Origin: Alphaproteobacteria bacterium
GTDB taxonomy: Bacteria; Pseudomonadota; Alphaproteobacteria; JABAAW01
Reading direction: 5' to 3'
Assembly (NCBI GenBank): GCA_014238625.1
Contig: JABAAS010000063.1
Coordinates: 1-7,139 of the forward strand
Length of the DNA: 7,139 nucleotides
Position 1 is the first letter of the stretch. Every line of letters starts with the position of its first letter. The translations under genes were made by a program, and so were the position numbers. Below the pieces are notes generated by a model, which had not been told where the DNA came from, made no database searches, and worked only from the letters and a program-made list of their open reading frames with translations. Of the stretch, positions 1 to 5,435 are shown piece after piece.

Positions 1-55
1 CTTTGCGCTTTAGCGCATCTCTAATAACAAAAAGCTCATTGCTTGCAATACGCAA
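1..55. repeat. Module D, degenerate copy
   Basis: This copy starts CTTTGCGCTTTAGCGCATCT, like the D copies at 214, 507 and 3514. Its second hairpin has decayed: the arms at 34-42 and 45-53 carry two adjacent mismatched pairs that are intact in the other three copies. It is probably an older or unselected copy, cut by the window edge. Confidence 0.8.
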
Positions 56-57
56 AA

Positions 58-118
58 CGAGCTTTAGCTCGCGCCTATGTCCGCATGCGCTTCTTTACAG
101 GCGCGCGAACATAGGCGC
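58..118. repeat. Nested inverted repeats upstream of module A
   Basis: A small hairpin with five-base arms CGAGC/GCTCG and a TTTA loop lies at 58-71. It is followed by a larger inverted repeat: GCGCCTATGT at 71-80 pairs with ACATAGGCGC at 109-118. An inner GCGC pair (87-90 with 101-104) lies inside it. This segment is absent from array 2, where module A begins directly after ahcY. Confidence 0.7.
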
Positions 119-213
119 AAAGATATTTTAAAAAAAATTATTAACAATTTGGGGGTGTGGGGGACTTGTCCCCCACGAAAAAAGCCCTGCGCAGCAGCTC
201 GTGCGCCAGCACG

Positions 214-268
214 CTTTGCGCTTTAGCGCATCCCTAATTGCAAAAAGCGCATTGCCTGCAATGCGCAA
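214..268. repeat. Module D, intact copy 1, with minus-strand terminator-like hairpin
   Basis: It holds two hairpins: TGCGC/GCGCA with loop TTTA at 217-230, and a 9-bp stem GCGCATTGC/GCAATGCGC at 247-266. Five A residues at 242-246 become a T run directly after the second stem on the minus strand, which is the layout of a rho-independent terminator. Confidence 0.75.
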
Positions 269-274
269 CAAGAT

Positions 275-431
275 TAAAATAATTCGCGCTTCGCGCCCGC
301 TGACGCGGGGTCTTCGTGGGGGGACTTCTCCCCCCACGCCCCCCGTACTGATAAGTCTTGATAATCTATACGACTAATCAATTCGCACTATATTTTTAAG
401 GATATGGAAGAAGAAAAAATATTAACAATAA
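275..431. repeat. Module E, copy 1
   Basis: This is about 157 bases, nearly identical to 3295-3452 apart from one single-base length difference and scattered substitutions. It contains a hairpin CCCGC/GCGGG at 296-309 and a 10-bp hairpin CGTGGGGGGA/TCCCCCCACG at 315-338. Its right end (ATATTAACAA) is the same AT-rich lead that precedes every B module. Confidence 0.85.
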
Positions 432-534
432 GGGGGTGTGGGGGACTTGTCCCCCACGAAAAAAGCCCTGCGCAGCAAGGGACTCGTCCCTGCTTGCTAC
501 GGCACGCTTTGCGCTTTAGCGCATCTCTAATTGC

Positions 535-559
535 AAAAAGCGCATTGCTTGCAATGCGC
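535..559 (-). terminator. Terminator-like hairpin of module D downstream of rsfS
   Basis: On the minus strand a 9-bp stem (arms 551-559 and 540-548, two-base apex) is followed by five T residues (complement of A535-A539). This is the classic intrinsic-terminator layout. It would act on transcripts leaving rsfS about 90 bases past its stop codon, as backup to the nearer hairpin at 592-624. The identical structure recurs at 242-266 and 3543-3567. Confidence 0.55.
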
Positions 560-584
560 AAAACAAGCTTTGTTATAAGCAGTG

Positions 585-624
585 AAAATAAGGGGGTGTG
601 AAAAACAAGTCCCCCCACTCCCCC
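585..624 (-). terminator. Possible terminator of the nadD-rsfS transcript
   Basis: The arms 592-600 (GGGGGTGTG) and 616-624 (CACTCCCCC) pair with a single mismatch around a 15-base loop. On the minus strand the stem is followed by TTATTTTC. It begins 24 bases after the rsfS stop codon. The inner CAAGTCCCCCC also matches an inverted B module, so this element marks the right end of array 1. Confidence 0.45.
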
Positions 625-647
625 CTATGCGCTAATCGTCGTGTTAA

Positions 648-971
648 TCATCCCCATAAACCAACTAGGTCATACCTCTCCCTCGCCGCTTGCGAAAAAA
701 TATGAACCACAACTAATACGCTATCAATAATAAGCCAGTCACTATTATTCTCTCCCTCTACTACAAAATAAATAGAACCCTCCTTCAACGCACTAACAAC
801 ACTATCGCTCAAAGCCCTGCCATGCCTGCTGGAACTAGCGGTCACAATAACCATGCTATCCGCAAAATCTGCCTTGCCCGCTAGCGGTAAAACAACTAAC
901 TCCTTAGCCTTGCGATCCTCTAACGCACTGCATATCAGCGTCAGTAAAGATCGTTCATCCTTATTACTCAT
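648..971 (-). CDS. rsfS: Ribosome silencing factor RsfS (Iojap/YbeB family)
   Basis: RsfS binds ribosomal protein uL14 on the large subunit and blocks joining with the small subunit when nutrients run short; it acts in the cytoplasm. The 107-residue product matches the usual family length of about 105-120. It shows the central ADSMVIVTASSS segment (residues 37-48) followed by the HGRALSDSV helix. The C-terminal signature is DWLIID (78-83), VVVHIF (87-92) and RERYDLVGLW (97-106). The usual Gly-Asp before VVVH is Val-Leu here, a mild deviation. An AGGA at 980-983 lies eight bases upstream of the ATG and supports this start. It follows nadD by 54 bases on the same strand, the common proteobacterial pairing. 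The rlmH gene that often follows rsfS is not present; repeat array 1 starts 21 bases after the stop. Confidence 0.93.
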   Translation of the reverse strand: MSNKDERSLLTLICSALEDRKAKELVVLPLAGKADFADSMVIVTASSSRHGRALSDSVVSALKEGSIYFVVEGENNSDWLIIDSVLVVVHIFSQAARERYDLVGLWG

Positions 972-1025
972 CTACATATTCCTAATCTATAACAAACTTC
1001 AATCGCCCAAATTTCAAGCAATCGT

Positions 1026-1736
1026 CTAGCTATCATTCTGCACCAATTCATACTCATCCCTGCGCATATTGCTCGACGCAATTGCCACACTTCGCATAGG
1101 TACGAAAGACCAGCCCGTAGGCTTGGACTCCCCTATCCCTCTGCTCGCATGCCTGCAATGCTTCAAGCGCGCAATACCGCTCGTAGTGCTATTCATACGA
1201 GCCTGCAAACTCGAGCCCCTCCTAGCAAAAACAGCTAGAGTAAAACATCTCGTGATACTCCGCCATCTCTTCCAGCGTCCGAAATCAGCAAAACTATCCG
1301 CGCCAAGAAGAAATACAAGACGCGTATGCGGAAAAGCTCCCCTCAAGCACTCCGCTAGCTCATGCGTGTATCTTATGTTGAACTCACTCTCAATTGCTAA
1401 AAAATTCCGTAACGAAATATGACGACTCGTGCTCGTTCCAACATGTAAACATTCAAGAGCATGGCTGGCTCGTGCTAGTCTATCGTTAAATGTAGCTCGA
1501 GAATTAAATCTATCCTTATTAGGACTGGCTTGCGCAAGTACCCATAATACTCGTCCAAGTAGTAAATGCCTGCTCGCGTATCTCGATATCGCTATATGTC
1601 CCGAATGGACGGGATTGAAAGAGCCCCCGAATATACCTACTCTCAATGAGGTGCGAAAACTCGTACCTCTCCCAAGCCTTCTCAGCTCGCTCGCATATTG
1701 TCTAACTTTCACAATCCTGCGGTAATGATGAGCCAT
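1026..1736 (-). CDS. nadD: Nicotinate-nucleotide adenylyltransferase NadD
   Basis: NadD adenylates nicotinate mononucleotide to deamido-NAD in cytoplasmic NAD synthesis. The frame is open to an ATG at 1805 (259 residues); residue numbers here use that longest form. The nucleotidyltransferase core starts with VGIFGGSFNPVHSGH (56-70), including the HxGH pair H67/H70. It continues with LGADSFADFGRWKRW (167-181) and ends with IASSNMR (242-248), where the family usually has ISST-x-IR, so Thr is replaced by Asn. I chose the internal ATG at 1736 (residue 24) because GAGGGG lies directly upstream and family members have short N-termini. ATG 1805 has only a weak upstream signal and would give a 55-residue Arg-rich leader. 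The gene is divergent from ahcY and upstream of rsfS. The function is sure; the start is uncertain. Confidence 0.92.
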   Translation of the reverse strand: MAHHYRRIVKVRQYASELRRLGRGTSFRTSLRVGIFGGSFNPVHSGHIAISRYASRHLLLGRVLWVLAQASPNKDRFNSRATFNDRLARASHALECLHVGTSTSRHISLRNFLAIESEFNIRYTHELAECLRGAFPHTRLVFLLGADSFADFGRWKRWRSITRCFTLAVFARRGSSLQARMNSTTSGIARLKHCRHASRGIGESKPTGWSFVPMRSVAIASSNMRRDEYELVQNDS

Positions 1737-1806
1737 CACCCCTCGAGTGCAACAGATGCTACTCTGCTCCGCTTGAATCTTTGTTCGAGATACAGATTTT
1801 AGCATT

Positions 1807-1812
1807 TATAAT
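1807..1812 (+). promoter_or_regulatory. Candidate -10 box for ahcY
   Basis: A perfect TATAAT lies 65 bases upstream of the ahcY start, in the nadD-ahcY divergent gap. I see no good -35 at 16-18 bases; TTGTTC at 1781-1786 is 20 bases away. The call therefore rests on the -10 alone. Confidence 0.3.
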
Positions 1813-1860
1813 CTTATCTATTCTATGTTATAGGTTCGTTACTTATTGCTCTTTATCATC

Positions 1861-1866
1861 GGAGGA
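1861..1866 (+). promoter_or_regulatory. Ribosome binding site of ahcY
   Basis: GGAGGA lies 11 bases before the ATG at 1878. It is the strongest Shine-Dalgarno sequence in the window and fixes the ahcY start. The other genes have weaker or no clear sites, which suggests ahcY is the most highly translated. Confidence 0.8.
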
Positions 1867-1877
1867 TAGCACGAAGT

Positions 1878-3182
1878 ATGGACAATGGCATTAGAGGAGA
1901 TTATCGGGTAAAGGATTTGTCCTTAGCCGATTGGGGACGACGCGAGATTACTCTAGCAGAAGGTGAAATGCCAGGCTTGATGTCTCTGCGAGAAGAATAC
2001 GGAAACCAGCGACCACTAGATGGCGCGAGGATAGCCGGCTGTCTCCATATGACAGTGCAGACCGCCGTCTTGATCGAAACGCTCATGGCCCTAGGCGCAA
2101 GCGTGCGATGGTCGTCTTGCAACATATTCTCAACTCAAGATCATGCCGCCGCAGCTATGGCAAAAGCAGGAGTCCCCGTTTTTGCATGGAAAGGCGAAAG
2201 CGAAGAAAATTATTGGGAGTGCATCGAGCAAACTTTGAGCTCGCCAGACGGTAGTTGGAGAGCTAACTTGCTACTCGACGATGGTGGCGATTTAACCGAA
2301 GTCATGCACGAAAAACATAAAAAACATTTAAACGAAATCGTCGGTTTGTCTGAAGAAACTACTACCGGCGTGCAGAAACTCTACGAGCGCGAGAAGGCTG
2401 GCACTCTGGGCGCTCCGTCTTTTAATGTTAATGACTCCGTTACTAAATCCAAGTTCGACAATATATACGGATGTCGTGAGAGCTTGGTCGATGGTATACG
2501 CAGAGCTACCGATTTAATGATGGCGGGAAGGCGAGCATTGGTTTGTGGATATGGCGATGTTGGCAAGGGTTGTGCCGCAGGTTTGCGAAATGCAGGTTGT
2601 AGAGTGTTCATAGCAGAGATAGATCCCATATGTGCTCTGCAGGCAGCCATGGAGGGCTATCAAGTCGTGCGGCTAGCCGATGTGATTGAGTCGATGGATA
2701 TAGTCGTCACGGCAACTGGCAACTGCGATATCTTACGCTTAGAGGATATGCGCAAGGCTCGCGATGGAGCGGTGATGTGCAACATTGGTCATTTTGACAA
2801 CGAAATACAGGTGGAGGGTTTGCGCAACCATGTTTGGCAAAACATCAAGCCGCAAGTCGACCAGATTACTTTTCCTGATGGCAAGAAAATTTTATTACTC
2901 GCGGAGGGGCGGTTGGTGAACTTGGGTTGTGCTATGGGGCATCCTAGTTTTGTTATGAGCGCCTCGTTTACCAATCAAGTTTTAGCTCAGATAGAGTTAT
3001 GGAAAAGGCATTCGGAGTATGAAAAACGGGTTTATATTCTACCTAAACATTTAGACGAGAAGGTTGCGCGCTTGCATCTCGCTAAACTTGGTGCGGATTT
3101 AACCGATTTACGAGAAGAGCAAGCCAAGTATATAGGGGTTAGCGTTGAGGGACCTTACAAGAGCGAGCGGTATCGTTATTGA
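1878..3182 (+). CDS. ahcY: Adenosylhomocysteinase (S-adenosyl-L-homocysteine hydrolase)
   Basis: This enzyme reversibly splits S-adenosylhomocysteine into adenosine and homocysteine using bound NAD. It clears the product inhibitor of methyltransferases and feeds the methionine cycle; it is a cytoplasmic homotetramer in characterised members. The 434-residue length is within the family range. The N-terminus DYRVKDLSLADWGRRE (8-23) is canonical. Substrate-domain signatures follow: LHMTVQTAVLIETL (56-69), CNIFSTQDHAAAA (81-93) and GLSEETTTGVQKLY (156-169). The NAD-binding fold carries GYGDVGKG (224-231). NIGHFDNEI (302-310) and HPSFVMSASFTNQ (355-367) follow, and the C-terminal tail ends in YRY. 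No key motif is missing. It starts after a strong GGAGGA and is monocistronic as seen here. Unlike its neighbours, its plus strand shows no CTCG excess. Its usual genomic neighbours are not in the window. Confidence 0.98.
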   Translation: MDNGIRGDYRVKDLSLADWGRREITLAEGEMPGLMSLREEYGNQRPLDGARIAGCLHMTVQTAVLIETLMALGASVRWSSCNIFSTQDHAAAAMAKAGVPVFAWKGESEENYWECIEQTLSSPDGSWRANLLLDDGGDLTEVMHEKHKKHLNEIVGLSEETTTGVQKLYEREKAGTLGAPSFNVNDSVTKSKFDNIYGCRESLVDGIRRATDLMMAGRRALVCGYGDVGKGCAAGLRNAGCRVFIAEIDPICALQAAMEGYQVVRLADVIESMDIVVTATGNCDILRLEDMRKARDGAVMCNIGHFDNEIQVEGLRNHVWQNIKPQVDQITFPDGKKILLLAEGRLVNLGCAMGHPSFVMSASFTNQVLAQIELWKRHSEYEKRVYILPKHLDEKVARLHLAKLGADLTDLREEQAKYIGVSVEGPYKSERYRY

Positions 3183-3294
3183 ACAAATAGCAGACGCGCA
3201 AAGATATTTTTTAAAAAAATATTAACAACCAGGGGGTGTGGGGGACGAGTCCCCCACGAAAAAGCCCTGCGCAGCAGGCGTGCCTTAGCACGCT

Positions 3295-3452
3295 TAAAAT
3301 AATTCGCGCTTCGCGCCCGCTGACGCGGGGTCTTCGTGGGGGGACGCGTCCCCCCACGCCCCCCGTACTAATAAGTCTTGATAATTTAATACGACTAATC
3401 AATTCACGCTATATTTTTAGGGATGTCGAAGAAGAAAAAATATTAACAAATA
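3295..3452. repeat. Module E, copy 2
   Basis: This is the near-identical partner of 275-431. Its main hairpin (3335-3358) has the same GTGGGGGGA/TCCCCCCAC arms as copy 1, but the centre is CGCG instead of CTTC. That makes it a perfect palindrome. Confidence 0.85.
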
Positions 3453-3480
3453 GGGGGTGTGGGGGACTTGTCCCCCGCAA

Positions 3481-3499
3481 AAAAAGCCCTGCGCAGCAG
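3481..3499 (-). terminator. Second terminator-like hairpin (module B tail)
   Basis: Read on the minus strand, CCTGC and GCAGG arms with a TGC loop are followed by GC and then a long T run (complement of the A run ending at 3485). It lies beyond the module D terminator, so the array gives pheA transcripts at least two successive stop signals. The same arrangement occurs in B copies at 178-197, 459-477 and 3259-3277, with a shorter stem in some. Confidence 0.45.
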
Positions 3500-3542
3500 G
3501 CGTGCCTTAGCACGCTTTGCGCTTTAGCGCATCTCTAATTAC

Positions 3543-3567
3543 AAAAAGCGCATTGCTTGCAATGCGC
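3543..3567 (-). terminator. Intrinsic terminator of the kdsB-pheA operon (module D hairpin)
   Basis: On the minus strand a 9-bp stem (arms 3559-3567 and 3548-3556) is followed at once by five T residues (complement of A3543-A3547). It begins 36 bases after the pheA stop, the expected place for the operon terminator. The same module D hairpin lies downstream of rsfS. Confidence 0.65.
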
Positions 3568-3602
3568 AACAAGATTAAAATAATTCGCGCCTCGCTCGAT
3601 AA

Positions 3603-4478
3603 TCATCGCTCGTCACGAGTCTGACGCTCCGCAGCAGACCTATAACTACCTAAAATCCGTACCCGATTCGAAAATAACTGCATCTCCTCTAATGCATTCC
3701 TAACAGATAAATTATCTACATGACCCTCTATCTCTAAATAAAACTCCGCTACTAAAGAATCATACCTAACATAACTCTCTAGTCTAACTAAATTAACTCC
3801 GTTCGTAGCAAATCCCCCCAACGCCTTATATAATGCAGCAGGAACACTCCGCGTCCGAAATAATAAACTCGTCAATACTGAACCACTAGATACCTCCTCG
3901 CTCGATAAACTCGCCTGATTACAACCCATCTGGATAAAACGAGTCGTGTTGCCTATCTTGTCCTCTACCCTATCCTTCAATATACTAAGTCCATAAATCT
4001 CCGCCGCAAAAGACGATGATAAAGAACCCAATGTCTTGTCACCACGCTCGCTAACCTCGCGCGCAGAACCCGCAGTGTCAAGGTGCGGGCGAGCCTCAAC
4101 TCCCAATGTCTCTAGCAAACCGCGACATTGCGACAATGCCTGCGGGTGACTCATAACACAACGCAAGTCAGATAAACGAGCTCCAGATACTCCCAATAAA
4201 TTATGGTAGATCGGCATAAAATGCTCGCCGATAATGTATAAGCTCGTCTCCGATAATAAATGGTGAATCTCCGCTACTCGACCACCTAAAGTGTTCTCTA
4301 TCGGTATAAGCGCAAAGCTAACTTCACCTCTAACAACCGAAGAAAATGCCTCCGAAAAAGTCCGACACGAAACCGCTCTATAGGCACCATAAAAACGACG
4401 GCAAGCTAAATGCGAAAATGCTCCCTCGATGCCTTGATAGGCAATGCTACAATTAGAATCCTTACTATCGCTCGCCAT
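3603..4478 (-). CDS. pheA: Prephenate dehydratase with C-terminal ACT domain
   Basis: This enzyme converts prephenate to phenylpyruvate in phenylalanine synthesis; the ACT domain normally gives feedback control by phenylalanine. Residues are counted from an upstream TTG at 4490, which overlaps the kdsB stop. The chosen ATG is residue 5, because homologues start with ATG close to the first strand and GAGA lies seven bases upstream. The dehydratase domain shows IAYQGIEGAFSH (16-27), IPIENTLGGRVAEIHHLL (62-79), SHPQALSQC (114-122), DTAGSAREV (138-146) and the catalytic NTTRF (181-185). The ACT domain has VPAALYKALGGFATNGVNL (216-234) and LESY (237-240), the Rhizobiales-like form of ESRP. The length of 291 residues is normal for a single-function enzyme without chorismate mutase. 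It is translated just after kdsB, with an eight-base gap. Terminator-like module D follows. Confidence 0.95.
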   Translation of the reverse strand: MASDSKDSNCSIAYQGIEGAFSHLACRRFYGAYRAVSCRTFSEAFSSVVRGEVSFALIPIENTLGGRVAEIHHLLSETSLYIIGEHFMPIYHNLLGVSGARLSDLRCVMSHPQALSQCRGLLETLGVEARPHLDTAGSAREVSERGDKTLGSLSSSFAAEIYGLSILKDRVEDKIGNTTRFIQMGCNQASLSSEEVSSGSVLTSLLFRTRSVPAALYKALGGFATNGVNLVRLESYVRYDSLVAEFYLEIEGHVDNLSVRNALEEMQLFSNRVRILGSYRSAAERQTRDER

Positions 4479-4486
4479 AAATAATC

Positions 4487-5353
4487 TCAATCAATATCGA
4501 TTTCTCCACTCAAAAATAACTGCTGCTCAAATGATGCCAAGTCAGCCTCTAGGTTAATATCTATCGGCGCACTCGCAATAGGAAAAACCGCTATCGTCAA
4601 GCCGTTCTCTAAAGCTCGCAACTGCTCTAGGCGCTCGCGCTGCTCTAAATACGAAGGCGGCAGACCGACAAAACGCTCTAACGCAGCTCGTCTATATATA
4701 TAAATGCCTATATGCTGGTGATACTCGTTCAAATCAACTCCAGAACCATACACAGAACACGGCGCAAAAGCACGCGTGAAAAACATAGCCCTATGCCAAA
4801 TAACTCCAGTCTCATTGCTGGGCGAAGAGGGCGGCTGATAGGGTGGCTGAGAGGGCGGCTGAGTAGCCTGCGAAGGGCGCGCAAATATCGTCTTGACAAT
4901 AGTAGCCCGCCTCGCAACAGACTCTCCAACAGAAACTATCGGGGTCGAAATGTCCGCCCCGCTCGCTCGCAACGCCGCTAAACCATCTCGCAAAACATTA
5001 GGCTCGCAACGAGGTAAGTCTCCCTGATAATTTATAACTATGTCATAAAAACCATCCTCACCCTCACCCTCCCCCTCAAGCTCGCGCAAAGCAGACCAAA
5101 CACGATCGCTGCCAGAAGATAGCTCGCTAGAAGTCATAATCGCACGACCACCCGCTCCCTCAACGCAACGCGCTATCGCTAGATCATCGCAAGCAACAAC
5201 AACATCAACCTCACTATCTATCGAACGCGCACAACTCAAGGCACTCTCGTAAGACCACAAAATTAACTCCTTGCCGCCAAGCTGGCGCAACATCTTATCC
5301 GATAGTCGCATCGATCTGCGACGCGCAGGAACAACTACCAAAATCCTAAACAT
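4487..5353 (-). CDS. kdsB: 3-deoxy-manno-octulosonate cytidylyltransferase (CMP-Kdo synthetase)
   Basis: KdsB activates Kdo with CTP to give CMP-Kdo for the LPS inner core, so the organism should make Kdo-containing LPS. The nucleotidyltransferase fold begins with VVVPARRRSMRLSDK (6-20). It continues with VVACDDLAIA (52-61), the GGRAIMTSSELSSGSDRV stretch (68-85), and NYQGDLP (108-114), the metal- and substrate-binding loop. HIGIYIYRR (214-222), LPPSYLEQRERLEQLRALE (231-249) and IDINLEADL (264-272) follow. At 288 residues it is about 40 longer than E. coli KdsB. The surplus is mainly a Pro/Gln/Ser-rich insert (160-181) coded by 12-bp tandem repeats, plus an EGEGEGED run (93-100). All core motifs are intact, so it is probably active. 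It is first in an operon with pheA, and no clear Shine-Dalgarno sequence precedes the ATG. Confidence 0.95.
   Translation of the reverse strand: MFRILVVVPARRRSMRLSDKMLRQLGGKELILWSYESALSCARSIDSEVDVVVACDDLAIARCVEGAGGRAIMTSSELSSGSDRVWSALRELEGEGEGEDGFYDIVINYQGDLPRCEPNVLRDGLAALRASGADISTPIVSVGESVARRATIVKTIFARPSQATQPPSQPPYQPPSSPSNETGVIWHRAMFFTRAFAPCSVYGSGVDLNEYHQHIGIYIYRRAALERFVGLPPSYLEQRERLEQLRALENGLTIAVFPIASAPIDINLEADLASFEQQLFLSGEIDID
4829..4864. repeat. Three 12-bp tandem repeats inside kdsB
   Basis: On the plus strand the units are GGGCGGCTGATA, GGGTGGCTGAGA and GGGCGGCTGAGT. In kdsB they encode successive four-residue x-Q-P-P units within residues 164-175. The in-frame length means unit gain or loss would keep the reading frame. 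Confidence 0.85.
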
Positions 5354-5403
5354 AATCGCAAAAACATAATCTGAAATGACAAAAAGAACTCGTGCAATCC
5401 TTC

Positions 5404-5431
5404 TTGATTTTTTCTATCCTAAGTCTATACT
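5404..5431 (+). promoter_or_regulatory. Candidate sigma-70-type promoter for cycM
   Basis: TTGATT (5404-5409) and TATACT (5426-5431) are separated by 16 bases in the kdsB-cycM divergent gap. Transcription would begin near 5438, leaving a leader of about 118 bases that contains the A-rich tandem repeats. Confidence 0.45.
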
Positions 5432-5435
5432 ACCT

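Larger units (their letters stand above)
1..626. repeat. Intergenic repeat array 1 (modules D, inverted repeat, A-B-C-D-E-B-C-D, inverted B-like end)
   Basis: This stretch has no credible gene. It is a chain of modules that recur at 3196-3592. In order: a decayed D at 1-55, a unique inverted repeat at 58-118, A (115-150), B (151-197), C (200-213), D (214-268), E (275-431), B (432-477), a variant C (about 478-506), D (507-561), and an inverted B-like element (592-626). Each B is preceded by an AT-rich lead ending in TTAACAA. Short ORFs here lie entirely inside the repeats on both strands and are rejected as genes. The left edge is cut inside a module, so the array probably continues upstream. 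No transposase is present. It resembles REP/BIME or MITE-type non-autonomous repeats, but no known family is assigned. Confidence 0.9.
3196..3592. repeat. Intergenic repeat array 2 (modules A-B-C-E-B-C-D-partial E)
   Basis: This 420-base gap between the convergent ends of ahcY and pheA is filled almost entirely by modules shared with array 1. In order: A 3196-3231, B 3232-3277, C about 3277-3294, E 3295-3452, B 3453-3499, C 3500-3514, D 3514-3569, and a truncated E from about 3570. It starts 13 bases after the ahcY stop and stops about 10 bases before the pheA stop codon. The first unit lacks D: the sequence passes from C straight into E. No gene is supported here. Confidence 0.9.

Noticed and set aside
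151..345. G-quadruplex formed by the repeated runs of five or six G
   Set aside because: Each site has only two adjacent G runs per strand, followed by C runs that pair with them. A duplex-like hairpin is the simpler reading.
128..618. Several short ORFs on both strands inside array 1 (69, 76 and 65 residues) that share peptide stretches such as SPAQQ and ALRFSASLIA with ORFs in array 2
   Set aside because: They fall entirely on repeat modules, appear on both strands, have no Shine-Dalgarno sequence, and their similarity is the similarity of the DNA repeat. I see no evidence of protein-level selection.
1..626. CRISPR array
   Set aside because: Repeats are long, of unequal spacing and modular. 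There are no unique spacers of uniform size and no cas genes.
1069..1725. Plus-strand ORFs of 117 and 98 residues opposite nadD
   Set aside because: They are antisense to NadD, whose catalytic motifs are intact on the minus strand.
1806..1877. SAM or SAH riboswitch upstream of ahcY
   Set aside because: The leader is only about 70 bases, AT-rich, and lacks the GC stems and pseudoknot expected of the known classes.
3183..3260. Plus-strand intrinsic terminator of ahcY at the first B hairpin
   Set aside because: The stem is strong but is followed by GAAAAAG rather than T residues, so it does not fit a rho-independent terminator in the ahcY direction.
3211..3538. Short ORFs in array 2 (63 and 100 residues) as repeat-encoded peptides
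   Set aside because: Same reasons as in array 1. The frame is not kept across all units because module D is missing from one.
4712..4981. Plus-strand ORF of 89 residues and minus-strand ORF of 66 residues within kdsB
   Set aside because: Both are other-frame readings of the repeat-rich kdsB coding region, which has clear family motifs. They have low-complexity Arg/Leu composition and no start signals.
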